Positions 10,071-23,400 of a stretch of DNA of 64,000 nucleotides are shown here, one piece after another. Below the pieces are notes generated by a model that had not been told where the DNA came from, made no database searches, and saw only the letters and a program-made list of their open reading frames with translations. Origin of the DNA: Enoplolaimus lenunculus (lineage: Eukaryota; Nematoda; Enoplea; Enoplida; Thoracostomopsidae); the NCBI GenBank assembly GCA_030248215.1, contig JASANG010000356.1:1-64000 (forward strand). Direction: 5' to 3'. The translations under genes were made by a program, and so were the position numbers. Within the stretch, counting starts at the first letter, position 1, and each line of letters begins with the position of its first letter.

Positions 10071-11436
10071 TTCACACGGTTGTGGCGTGGGATCTTATTA
10101 AGTAAATTACGTATTTTTAAATAAACTTTAAGCAAATATATTTACGTATATGATTATCACAAACAGTACAAACTCACATTCCACTTGTTAGCTTAATAGG
10201 ACATCGGGAAGTGTTCAGAGACACGTAATTGTTTGAAAAATGCGACTTTACACCATTCTAAACGTTATCCTCTTAAAACTTGCACAAATCTACACGTCTT
10301 GGAAGTTGTAAACTGAAAGGCTTCATGTAAAATTTAATAAAAAGCTGACGACAAATATATTGAGCATACAAAATAGTTGACTATATTTTCGACGGTTGCG
10401 TTTCTTAGCCGGTCGTAAGTATGTCGTTTTACGAGTTGAGATATTTAAAGAAGAAGAAGAAAAAGAAGAAAAAGAAGAAGAAGGTAGTTGGAAGTGGAGG
10501 CTTCAGATACGCTTTACGCAGTCCCATTTCCAACATCCAGTTATTAACACAAGAAATCGCGTATAATAGTTGACCACTACAATCTAAGCTTTGTCAATAA
10601 ATAACCGTAACCATTTTATATAGCATTTTGCCTACTAGCTACGTAGATAACGTCACAATCTCATTGCAGGAGGCACTTTCCTAAAAACAAAAACACCTGT
10701 TACTCTTCCTAGGCTACTCCCGTTTTAAATTAGATTTTAAACTACTTTTTGCCTAGGCTTAAACATGGCCTAGGCTTAGGATTAGCGCTAATTTTTTGCT
10801 GGGGCTTAGGTTTAGGCTTATGAATATGATTAATGTATAATCACGGCTATAAAAGTAGCACTGCACACTACTGAAAACATCTACATTATTATTGCTTATA
10901 TGTTTCAACGAAAATTCAGTTTTAAAAAAGCACGGCGCAAACAGCAATTTTTGCTGCTTTTGCCAATCTTCATAACACTGCGTAAAAACTGCATTTTTCG
11001 CATAAAATTGGTGTTTATTGTCAATTTTTTTATCTATATTAGCCTTGAAATCTCGTTTGTTAAGCCCCTGTATTTAGATCGTTTGAGTTCTTTTTCATTA
11101 ACTACTTAGCTAGCCATAAATTATGTCAAAACCTAGTAGTAAGAACCTATTGTAAAAACTAAGCCTTGGTTAGTAGTGTTACTTTTTGTAAAGAATTTTT
11201 TTATCAATATCGCATTATTTATTGAATATATAATGCCTGTATGCGCGGCTTTAGTACCGCTATTGTAGCAGAAAAGACACTTGCTGAATGCTTTTGTTAC
11301 TCTTGTTCCAGAATGTGGATTGCAGTGTTCAATTCCAGACAACGGTTAATTAAAACGTATTAAAACCTAATGAATTGAATTCTTTAGCGTTTGTGTATAG
11401 ATTATTTGTTACGTAATACGAAACAGCGAAACAAAA
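10071..11436. promoter_or_regulatory. head-to-head intergenic region between AMPK-beta and WBP11
   Basis: This 1.37-kb gap separates two divergent start codons, so both promoters must lie in it. It holds a GAA/GAAAAA purine tract (10452-10484) and a worn TTAGGC-carrying MITE (10712-10848). A TTTTAG-like acceptor word sits about 50 bp before the WBP11 ATG and could serve a 5' UTR intron or trans-splicing. No core promoter motif could be assigned with confidence. Confidence 0.5.
10712..10848 (-). mobile_element. TTAGGC-carrying MITE, copy 5
   Basis: Inverted orientation: CTCCCGTTTTAAATTAGATTT, TTTTTGCCTAGGCTTAAACA, AATTTTTTGCTGGGGCTTAGG, TTTAGGCTTATGAATATG. The ends are worn. It lies in the shared AMPK-beta/WBP11 promoter interval. 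Confidence 0.65.
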
Positions 11437-14400
11437 ATGGGAAGGCGATCAACATCAACCACAAAGAGTGGGAAGTACATGAATCCAGCAGATCAAGCAA
11501 GTAAGAATTAAATTTCAGTATTTTGAAGAACTGCACCCTCCGATGCCAAAATTCTGCAAAATCATTTGCATAGTGTTAAAAATTTCGATGATAGCAAAAC
11601 ATTAAAGGACAGGTAAATACAATCATACCCAAAACATCTGGTACTGTGATAAGTTGGTAGGTTAGGTTACGATCGTTTTAGTTCTGAGTGCTCAGCAGCT
11701 GAAAATGAAAATGAGGGACGTTTTCAGGAGGGTTTCGAACTCGGTCGACAGATTACCAGTACAGCGCGCTGCCACTGAGCCACTTCGTCTCGCAATCAAC
11801 TGCTGACTTTTTCTGTTTTTATGCCTTATAAGAACCTCAACATTATACACGTGTATCTTGGTTTTTCCATATTTTTACCGCAGCTGCAAATGAAGGCAGT
11901 ACATATGCAGCAGTGATTTACCGATGTACAGTATCAGCATGAAGTTATTACTTCTCCGTGCATCCGCATGTCACAAGTACTAGCGGAATTATGTTATTCG
12001 TATTGCATGTCGTGACGGAAGTATTTGCTTGTTATCTTTTTTCCAGGAAAAGAAGCAAGGCGCCGAGAGTTAAAAAAGGTAAAAGGTATTATATTTTAAC
12101 CAGCACTAAATAGCGTTTTTGTTGCAATTGTTTAATATAAACTATAAACGAAACCTGAGGGTACTGGAATTGGAATAAAGTTTTTCAACCTGTGATAAGC
12201 TACTCAACTATTTTTTTATGTCCGCTATTAAAAACAGTTATTTAATTTGGGCTATCAACAGAAGGCTGGTTATGTATACATTCAAATCTCAACTGTTGTA
12301 TATTTGCCGTGAGCTTTGAGAATATTAATATATTGATTTGTAAAGTATTATGTTCTCGACGATTGCTAAGGTGCTGGTGCACGTTTCATACGCAGATTAA
12401 TTACATAGATGTGAACAAGTTACTCTGGCATCATTTTATTTTCATTGCTTTATATGTTGCAGAACAAAAAAACGCGGATGGCTGTGCGAGCTGCAGTGTT
12501 GAAAAGTAAAGATCCAGAATCTATTCTAGCTGAATTGGAAAAGGTTGATGAAATGGGTGAGTGTTGTGGAAGATGGTCATCATTAAGTTTATCAAAGCTA
12601 TGATAGTCGAATCGTTATATCGAACATTTGTATTTAGTTTGATTCTAGTACGCTATCGTTTATACATTATTTGGAAATTTATTATATACGTAAGGGATGG
12701 TGTTGGTGTATATTTCAAACCGCATGTAGTTATTTTCATATACCACACTGTATATTTAAATGGGGTATTATATTTCTGTAATTTTACATTACTGTTACAG
12801 AAGCCAATTACTGACATGTCATATGATTAGTTTTTGCTTTATGGTATCTGATAAGTTTTTTTATTATTTAGAATATCAACCGGATGGTAACTCTGTTTTA
12901 CACGAGAAAGTATTGCAAGAAAAGCGACGAAAGCTCAACGAAACGCTAGATCGTGTGATGAAGATGTACGAACGCGAAAGTCCAGAAGCATGGCTTGAAT
13001 TAAAAAAGTACATATATTGTGTTTATTGTAAAGTGAGACTGCTGACGCTGGCTTCTACAGGGCGAACTGTTGATGTAACTCAACAATTGAAAATGCAGTT
13101 CTAATTATTTAATTTACTTTCATGATCTTTATGCCATTGATAGGTGAATGTAAACTCTTTGGGTCTTTCCAAATTGAAGTTTTTTAATGGAGAACAGGGT
13201 TCTTGCATTGTATTTTATAGTTAAAGTGTCGTGTTTTAGGACAGTGGCTGAATACGAGAAGAAGCGCAAACAATTAGAAAACTATGCTTGTAAGAACATT
13301 TTTTACTTAAAACTACGATTGAGAATCAATGAAATGAAAATGTGTAGATTAATTTAAATGACCTTATTTACTCAAATACGTGTTCTCAACTGCTTAAGTT
13401 TGTTATCAAGTTTGCGAAAAAGGCCATTTTACTCAAAAATGGCTTCATGTCCATATTGTTGTTATACATAAGTTTTGACATATATATCTGTTTTTGAAAA
13501 TGAAATTAATCAAAATTTCGGTTAAAAACTGTCAAAATTACGTTTTCGTATTTTGTAAGCATTCACTTCATTTCAGATTCCAACAGTTGTAATGTGTTTT
13601 CAATTTTATATTAGCAAAATTGATAGCATTATTTCTGCTGTGTATCAACATGTGTATTTTCAGTGGCAGTGCGGTTTGCTTCCGAGGTGAAACCGGCCGA
13701 TATCCCGCTTCCTGAAAGCATGGGGGCGTCAGATTATATGGATCATATGGGTAGATATACATTGCAATTATTGCACCACCGTTTAACAGATTCGAAAATT
13801 TGTTCGTTCTCAGCGATACTATTCTTAGCCTTGTGATTATAGTGTATTGTTTTGGTTTGAATATTCGAGCTGATATTTATCAGGCTCAAATCTACTTTTT
13901 GTTTAGTGACCGAAACTAGCTTATCTGTATTATTAAAGCTGGAACACCCTGTGATGAAGTACTGTTCCAATGTCAATCAGTTATAATATCAGTTGTCCAA
14001 GCTTTTCTTAGAAGCAAAGGTTCGTAAAAATGCACTTTATTGCTGTTATTTTAATGTTTGTTTCGGATAGATTGCAAGTTAACGTGCTGAGTTTGAACAG
14101 ACTCTATCGTTGCAAGCATAAATCATTGCCAGAAAACGGTCGATTTTTATTAATCCATCGTTATTTTTTAATTCAATACTTTTTAAAAACAACAGTTAGT
14201 CCAAGAAAATTCAAATCAAGAATAATCGTTGACACCAATAAAATTTTTAACTTAAAACATTTTTAAAACAAATTCTTCTTTCAGAACTTTTCTTCAAATA
14301 AATTAAAATTAAATTCCAAGTGATTTTAGAAACTAAAGTATAAATTAAAATTTTACTTACATTTTCTATCCCTTTTAAAACGCTAGTGTGATATTCACCC

Positions 14401-17400
14401 CGTAGATTCAAGAAACTAAATTCATTTCTACAGTATCTATTCATATTAAAGTGAATAAAATACTCATTTTAACAACAAGTGCACCAAGACCAGTTACTCC
14501 TTCTTTCACCGGTCCTAGCAAACAAGTTGAAAAGAATGAGGAACAGTCGGACTTTATTAGCACAAACCTAAGTTCGTTAACCTTAACACACAACAATGTG
14601 AGAAAACACTTGGGCTGTTTCGTCTAAAGTTTTATTAAATTCGGCAATAAGCCGTTTAGTTTTTGGTGAACTAGGAATTTTTAGATGCACATCTGTTGGT
14701 ATGCGAAGTATAGTTACTTCGGTACCATATAAGTTATGACAAGCAGTTCGGAGCGTTTTTATGACGTGTGAAACTGCTCTTACTCGGTTAGAATTGGCAT
14801 TGGATCTAGGTTCAAAATCATTGTAACCAGCAATTACCATTTTGGTTATCCCTGGGAATGAAATTAATGTAACTATTTCAAAAATTTGTTTCAGGTTAAA
14901 GCTTGCAAAATAAATATATTCCGTATTCATAAACTTTTGCTTAATACTGTCAATGAGCTCATCACCGAGGCATATTCGTGGTAATTCAATATGTTCACCA
15001 CGCAAATAGGCTCGTACGTTTTGCAAGCAATTACCTAATTCATTTCGAGCAGTTAGCTCCCAATTCGAAGAATATATTTCAAAACGAGATGCTTTGCATC
15101 CCCAAAAACCATCAAAAGGATTCGCTTCATAAAGAGGAGTATCATTTGTATCTAATAATAATTTTTTTAGTTTCATGGACTGGGAAAACTTCAGAAATAA
15201 TGCCGTTAGCATACACGGCACCTTAAGCGTGTTCCAAAGTTCCATAAATTTCATGTTGTTTTTCAAACATTTAGCACCAGCTCTTTTTGATTCAGCCGGG
15301 TGTGTAGCCAATTTACAGTTCTCCAAAAGTCTTTTACATCCCGTAATTTTGTCTACCTCAAAATGAACACAAAACAATAAAGCGAATGTTATTTTCATAC
15401 ACTGATACAATTGTTCGCTAGACTGGTAGGTCTGTTCTTTGAAATAAATTGTGGTATCGTAAAAATTCGAAAGCCATCGATATTCATTATGTCGACTAAA
15501 GAATGCAATTCGATTGAAATTGGTCTAAAATAATTTCAGATAGAATTAAATCCGGTTTCCGAAAACGTATTTTACTCAAAATATCTCTTCAAATTGTTTA
15601 CATGAACTACAAATTTGGGACTTCGTGGTTCGAGTTTACTAATTGTATAATTAACATTAGAATTTTGATTGCAGATCACAAATGGACCGTACCAGCGAGG
15701 ACCAAATTTTGAAATTTTTGGAGGTGCTATTTTTAATAAAACTTGCTCACCTACATTAAAATAGCGAGATTTTGTGTGTGCATCATAATATTGTTTCTGA
15801 ACTTGTTGTGCTTGTTGTATATGCTGACTCGCTTTTTGATAAATTTTTTGTAGAGATTCAGCTAAATTGTGTGTATATTCTGTCAAGTTTTCAAATTGTC
15901 TAGTGTACTCCTGAACACAAATATCGGACGGCAATCTGGGTTTTCTGCCATACAACATTTCAAACGGTGAAAATCCTGTTGATTTTTGCACCGAGGTTCT
16001 GTACGCAAATAAAGCGTGATCAAGAAACAAATCCCAATTTCGACCCGTCTGATGGGTGTATGCAGATAACATTTGCACTAGCGTTTGATTGAACCTTTCT
16101 GTTAATCCATCGGTCTGCGGGTGGTACGGAGTCGTTTGCAACTTTTTGCAACCAAGTAGTTTTGTTACTTCTTTAACAACTTGTGAAGTAAAATTAGCAC
16201 CCTGATCTGTTAACAGTTGCTCAGGACAGGAATGAATTGAAGATAAATGGAATATTCTGTCAGCAACTGTGGTTGCTTCGGTATTGGTAACCGCATACGC
16301 TTCGCACCACTTGGTAAAATAATCAGTGAAAACTATAATAAATCTTTTTTCGTACAGTTCGGGGTAGAGGACCTATGACATCGCACCCCACACAAGCAAA
16401 TGGTCGTTGAGCAATGCGAATTGGTACCATTGGTGCTTTGCCATGTTTAGGTTGGTCCTTACGAGTTTGACATAATTTACAGGAAAGACAGTGATCCCTG
16501 ATATCAACAGACATCTTTGGCCAGTAATAACGTGGAGCTATTTTTAGTAACATTTTGTCATTGCCTAGGTGTCCTGCAACCGGAGCATTATGATTTTCAA
16601 ATAGAACTAATTTTCTTTGCGCAACGGGGACAACGTATCGTAAATTATCTTGTCTTCCTCTGCAGAACAAGGAACCATTCGAAATAAGGAAATGTTTTAA
16701 GGGCACTTTTTCATGAAAGACCAACTGCTTATTACCGGCTAAGTAATTCCTAACCTTAACACAATTCTGAATTAGGGTTCGTTTCATTATGGTTGATTGC
16801 AGAACAGCATGGATTTCTACTTAAGCCGTCTGCATTTTGATTCCTCGACCCTTTTCGATATTCAATTGTGAAGTCATATTCTTGTAGCATCAAGGCCCAG
16901 CGGGTAAGACGAAGAGAAGTATCTTTCATTGACATCAACCACTTTAATGGGTTATGATCGGTCTGAATCACAAATTTTCTGCCTAAGAGATAGTGTCGGA
17001 AATAATAAATTCCCCATTTAATTGCTAAAGCTTCCTTCTCTATTGTTGAATACTTATGTTCAGCTATATTAAGTTGTCTACTGGCATAAGCAACAGGTTG
17101 CTCGATTCCATTAACGAACTGCGACAAAACGCACCCAATACCATGGTTAGAAGCGTCAGTTTGAAGCACAAACTGGCGTTGAAAATTGGGTAACGCTAAA
17201 ACATTCGAGCTTACCAGTTTTTCTTTCAATTTCAGAAAAGCTGCTTCATGCTCGTCAGACCAGATGAATTTTTGTTTACAGCTGGTGAGACGGTTCAAGC
17301 AGTAAGCAATATCTGCAAAATTTGGAATAAATCTGCGATAATAAGAAGCTAAACCTAGAAAACTCTTCACTCCTGTAACATCTTTCGGAGTGGGCATATC

Positions 17401-20400
17401 GGCAATCGCTTTGATTTTTCCAGGATCGGGTTTTACACCGTCAGCGGTAAGTAAGTGACCGAGATAAGGAACTTCAGACAACCCGAAATGGCATTTCTTA
17501 CCTTTTAATTTAAGATTGGCATCTAGAATTTTACACAAAACAAGCTCAAGATTGGACTGATGTCTTTCAAATGTATCACCGAAAACAATTATATCATCAA
17601 GATAAACCAAACATGATTCACCCTGGATTCCTCGAAATATAAGTTCCATTAACCGTTGAAAGGTAGCTGGAGCGTTGCAAAGTCCAAATGGCATGACATT
17701 AAACTGAAATAACCCTTTTTGCGTCACAAATGCAGTCTTTTCCTTATCTTCTGGCGCAACTGGGATTTGCCAGTATCCACTTAAGAGAACTAAACTACTA
17801 AAGTACTTAGCACCAGATAACTGATCTAATGTGTCATCAATTCGCGGCAGCGGAAAAGTATCTTTCCTCGTGACCGCATTAACTTTTCGAAAATCTATGC
17901 AATAGCGAATTGCGCCGCACTTCTTTTTGACTAGGACAACTGGCGAAGACCATTGACTAGTAGATTGTTCAATAACTCCTTGATTAAACATCTTAGTTAG
18001 TTCTCTAGATTCAATGTCTTTATATGCTTCAGCCACTCTATACGGTTTTTGTTTAATGGGTTCGCTACCTTGCGCGTTTATATGGTGCTGAACAAGTGTG
18101 GTGCAACCTATATCGTCATCGTTGCTAGAAAATGCATTGTGGTATTTTTGGAGCAACGTGCAAAGATCTTGTCTTTGACAATCGGTGAGATGACTTTTAC
18201 TCAAGTCAACACCATACGGTAAATCATGTTGCTTTTTTTGAGTTTCCGTTGTTTCTAAACAAGAAACATTAGTAGCAGATCCAACGACATTTGTAGAAAT
18301 TCCTGTTTCAACAGATCCAACAACACAATTCTTTGGTAATGTAATCGAATGGTTTGACAAGTTAGTCAGCATTACGGGTATACTGCTATTGACCAATTTA
18401 ACAACCGCCCGAGCAATCGCAATTCTAGGATGAAGCTTGGGTTCAAATAATCCTTGGGAATCAGCAAATGGCGAACCAGCGATTGTTGCATCTACTATAA
18501 CTTTATGGCCACCAGGAACACGTATTCTACTTGTTAACATCACACTGTGCGTGGTTACTGTCGACACAGGTTGTAGTTCACTCATGGAGATAACCAGGTT
18601 ACGTGTGGACAAAGTTCTTCTCGGAAAATCAATAAGAAACTTATTTAAGAAATCTAAACCGAGTACGCAAGCAATAGGGCAATCATCCATGACAACAAAT
18701 TCATGTTCAAACTGCATTTTATTTAACTCTAAGACAGTTCGCAAACGTCCTTTAATCAAGAATTCATGACCCATGAACGAACACAGCGAATCAGAATCTG
18801 TATTGGGGATAAAGTTATATGAGTCGTTGTCTTTGGAGAAGAAAATCGTTTCAAAGAGCTTATTGTTAATAATACTAACAGTTGCTCCAGAATCAACTAA
18901 CATCTGCACAGCAATGTTGTTTATGTGTCCACTCACGTACAACAAAGAAGTTTTGGGAGCATTTTCTTGGGGTTTAGGTTTAGCAGGCTTATCATTTCTT
19001 GCGTCAGCTTCAGTACACCCCGCTACTGAAGCTGAATTAGGTTTCCCTGATTATTAGATGTCGTTGCTAATGGATTAGTGCGACACTCCTTAGCATAATG
19101 CCCAAATTTTTGACACCGAAAACATTGAATTCGGGCCTTATTCTGCTTTGCTTTGTCGGTCGGTTTTTCGGCAATTCCTTTTAACTGCTGAGTGTGTTTG
19201 GAAATTGCTGTAGTTAACCGAGTGATGTTGTCATTTACTTGTTGAATGCTATGCGAAAAATTTTGCTCAAGAGTGGTGATGTGTTGTTGTAATTGTTGGT
19301 AATCACTGAATGAAACCGCTTGTTTATCTGTTTTGTCATTTTTGTCAACTGTGTTTAGCTTTGCTACATTTTCTGATAATTCCGTAATCTTACACAAAAG
19401 TAATTGCTCTGCAGGTGAATTTGTTGTAGTGGATTGTGCACAACTACAAACGGTTTGTTGTGGGACTTGCAATGATAAATTTTCTATATTGCTAGCCCCA
19501 AGAACTTGTCTAAGACCCTCTTCTTGACGCGCTTTTAGAAGCGCGGCATCGAATGTTTTTTCTAAACAAGGATTCATGAGCGCACGCCTGTAAATTGGAA
19601 GCGTGTGATTGATAAAAAATATTCGCGCATAGTATTTGTGCATGGTTTCATTTTGGTCAGGACACGCCTTTTTTATTGTTTCAAGTATCCAATGTGCAAA
19701 TTCGTGTACAGTTTCATCTGCTTTTTGCATTCGATGTTGCATTTGATTCCAAAGTAAATCGGATTCCAGAAGTAAGGAAAATTTTTTTACAAATTCATTC
19801 TTAATTTGTTCAAAATTTAAACTTGGAGGCAATTCCTGCCAGAAGTCAAGAGCTCTTGCTTCCAGAAACGCCGGAAGAACGGATATTTTCTTATTCTCAT
19901 CCCATCCATTTGCTTGCGCAATGGCAGAAAATATTTGAAACCATTTTAGAATATCCTCGTTTTGCTTACCGGAAAAGGTATTTGGAGTTTTTACAACCGG
20001 TTGAGGTAATAGATTTGCAGTTAATAATGACATATTGTCACCTTGATAATTATAATCCGATTTTACAGGTGAAAATTCTTCAAAAATTTTGTTTAAATTT
20101 ATTTTTGGAACATCACTTTTATATTTGGGTAATGGCTGAGCAAAGTCCAACTGAACAAGATTAGGTTTCGAAGGCGTTAAATTCATAAAGACCTAACCTT
20201 TTATTATTTGACCAGAATCTACAAAGTGACTATCACACTTACCATTTTATCAACATAAAATAATTTTCGAATCCGCGAGCCACTAATCAAGTTATCAATG
20301 TTATTTATTTGCGATTTTTGTAACGTATTTCGACGCAATACCAGTGATTGGACTAAATATTAGCGCTTTTCGTCATGACTCCAAATTGTTATTTGTAAGA

Positions 20401-23400
20401 TTCGATGCCAAATGAGTAGTTAGTTGATATGCCTCGTCGTGGCCACCAAATGTGATGAAGTACTGTTCCAATGTCAATCAGTTATAATATCAGTTGTCCA
20501 AGCTTTTCTTAGAAGCAAAGGTTCGTAAAAATGCACTTTATTGCTGTTATTTTAATGTTTGTTTCGGATAGATTGCAAGTTAACGTGCTGAGTTTGAACA
20601 GACTCTATCGTTGCAAGCATAAATCATTGCCAGAAAACGGTCGATTTTTATTAATCCATCGTTATTTTTTAATTCAATAATTTTTAAAAACAACAGTTAG
20701 TCCAAGAAAATTCAAATCAAGAATAATCGTTGACACCAATAAAATTTTTAACTTAAAACATTTTTAAAACAAATTCTTCTTTCAGAACTTTTCTTCAAAT
20801 AAATTAAAATTAAATTCCAAGTGATTTTAGAAACTAAAGTATAAATTAAAATTTTACTTACACACCCCACATACGTATTTCGGGCAACGTTCCAGTTGTT
20901 GTGAAAAATGTTTCATATATAAACAAGAGACAACATGTATGTGCAAATTAGAACACATTCTTTTGAAAACCACTGTACACGGTGTAGTAAAGAATTAAAA
21001 AGTGAACCGAGATTTAAACAAAATGTACTGCGCAGTTTTAGGAATATTAAGTTTTGGGCGGAATGTTTTAAAATTGCAAATTTGCAACCACGTTGACTAG
21101 TCAGCACTTATGGAACAAGTAGAACCAACTTCTTATTTGACATATTTAATGATTCAGTTGCCAGTGATATACCGTTGCCGAATGATGCTACTGTAATTGG
21201 TGTGCCAGGATTAAGCGTACCGAAGCAGTCGATTTTAAAGAAAACGTATGTTTGTCATGTGGTTGATAGCTCAGTTTTTTGGTTTAGGTGTGCTTTGAAA
21301 AACTTTTCACGCATGGCGATTGGTGTTTCTCTTAATGACAAACTAAATTGAAATATACGTAACAAGCTCTGAATAACAATATTTATTAACTCATTAAATA
21401 ATTAGGTGAAAAAGTGATGTTTGTAACTGATGATATGTAAAACCTATTTTAGTGTTTTCAAATTTTGTGATGCCACTGTTGGTCTGTTGTTTAGGCAAAA
21501 AGAAAGCCAGCGACGTGAGCCTCCAGGCCCACCTGCAGGTATTCCGCCACCGCTGTCGGCCTCCGAAGGTGAAAGTGAACAGAGCGATTCGGATAGCAGT
21601 GATGACGAAAAAGTTGAGCAAAAAAGGAGAAAAACCAAGCTTAGCTACAGCTCGAATGCTAGCAGAGGCAAAAGAGGGCTCGAAACCGAACGAATTTCAT
21701 TTAACGCAGAGCCAGAAGTGTATAATCCTGAAATTGGTAGGTAATAGTGTAAGCCTTGAATGAACTATTTGATGGAAAGAACTACTTCATAACAATTAAT
21801 CTTGTATACAAATCATGGTTGCACGCCAGATATGGGTTGGGGTGTAATTTCTCTGAACCTATGCCGTTGTGCAGTTGTATTATTAATATTATTTTTTGTT
21901 TTTTTTCGGTTTGGATTTGAGTATAATTTATATTCAAGCTAGAATGTAATATTTTCAGGCTTAGGCGACGACGAATCGGATGACGACGAAGTAGCTGGAG
22001 GGAAAGGTAATATTATGTTCATCGAATATAACATATACCCTTGAACTAATCACTAGTTAAGCCGTAAGCTAATTAACAGGCTTGTGGAAAACTGGATAGC
22101 ATATTTGTAATCGAATGTTTAAACCTAATTATAGTATTGGTAGCGATTTAGTTTTCAACCACAAGTTTGAATCGCGCAGTTGTATCTGAACTTTCCAAGG
22201 TTTGTGTAGCTTGATCGAAACATTAGCGGCAATTAATGCTACTGACAGTTTTGGTGCTGACAATCAGTTGTATTTTACGTGCATTTAGATTCCACTTCAC
22301 GTGTGCGGTTCTCGGGTGAAGTAGAAGATACTGAGAAAGATACACGTGCTAAATACAAGAAATTGGCGAAACAGGCTAGTATTGCTTCAAATACAAAGGT
22401 ATGGTTTATTAATTTGCATATTTGTCTCAATTGTTTTAGTTACGTTAGGTGATTTCTAAAATCTTACTGTTGCTGTGTGTTAACTTTAGGTGTTGCGAAA
22501 TGGAATTTAGTGATTGATTTTTGCAATGTAAATAGTTTGAACACTAAAAGCTTACCAAATTGTGATGTTGGCTTGTAGCTTAAAACAAATTTTTTGGTTT
22601 TGTTTTAGGATCAATATGCTGAAGATGTTACGTACGATGAAGAATTGCTGGGCCGAGGTGGTTTATTAATTTTTATAAGCTGTTATGATTGTATAAGAAT
22701 TTTTTAATCGAACAAAAAATGTTGCTGGCTTATAAGTGAGTTACTACGAAATACCTAAATATTATTAACTGGTTGTAACCGGAAAACGCTTCCGGTAAAA
22801 ATCGGTATCTGTTTCCACTTAGCAATACGGAAGTTCCGTTATTTTTTGTTATCAAAACTAGTTAAAAATCATGAGTATATCTTACAAGTTTTCATTGCAT
22901 ATATGCTGCAATGGTTCGATATAAAATAACATTACGAAATTCATGTAAAATTTCCGTTATTTTTACAAACCGTCTGCACCCTGATTATTAATAATTTTCT
23001 TGTTTAAACCAGTAACCTTGGTGCGAATGTCAAAAGTGTGTAGCAGCCATTATCACGAGTAAAACGAATTGTAACTTTAATACTGATGAATGGTGGCCTT
23101 CGAAGTTCGGTAATTTTTACATTGGATCTATACTGCATTTGTGTTTTGTTTGGCTCTGTTGCGATTTATGTTAACAGCACTGTTGAACCTATAGTTCAGT
23201 AATATTTTAACAGTACTGAATTATTCAGTCGATTTCGGTAGTTTAATTGCCCTTTAATCATTGGTTTATTTTCCAGGTGTGCCACCTCCGTCAAGTTTAA
23301 TGCCGCTTGCGTTGCGACCACCACCAATACGTACTGCGGTTCCTCCCGGTGGCTTGCAGGGCAGTGGTCCGCCTCGTTTAATGAGACCGCCTCCGCCTCC

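Larger units (their letters stand above)
13950..20862 (-). mobile_element. Ty3/gypsy LTR retrotransposon with a NADAR accessory frame
   Basis: A 6.9-kb element lies antisense in WBP11 intron 6. Its 412-bp LTRs begin TG and end CA, differ at about one base, and are bounded by the 5-bp duplication CACCC, so it inserted very recently. In its own orientation the order is 5' LTR, tRNA primer site, gag, protease, reverse transcriptase, RNase H, integrase, accessory NADAR frame, purine tract and 3' LTR. The RT/RNase H core is of Ty3/gypsy type. It looks close to whole, with about one break in pol. The closest named clade cannot be told from here. Confidence 0.96.

Noticed and set aside
11726-11792. 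Functional tRNA gene
   Set aside because: A and B boxes are present but the acceptor strands do not pair.
21452-21763. Alternative reading frames over WBP11 exon 8
   Set aside because: Only the frame joined by matching phases to exons 7 and 9 resembles WBP11.
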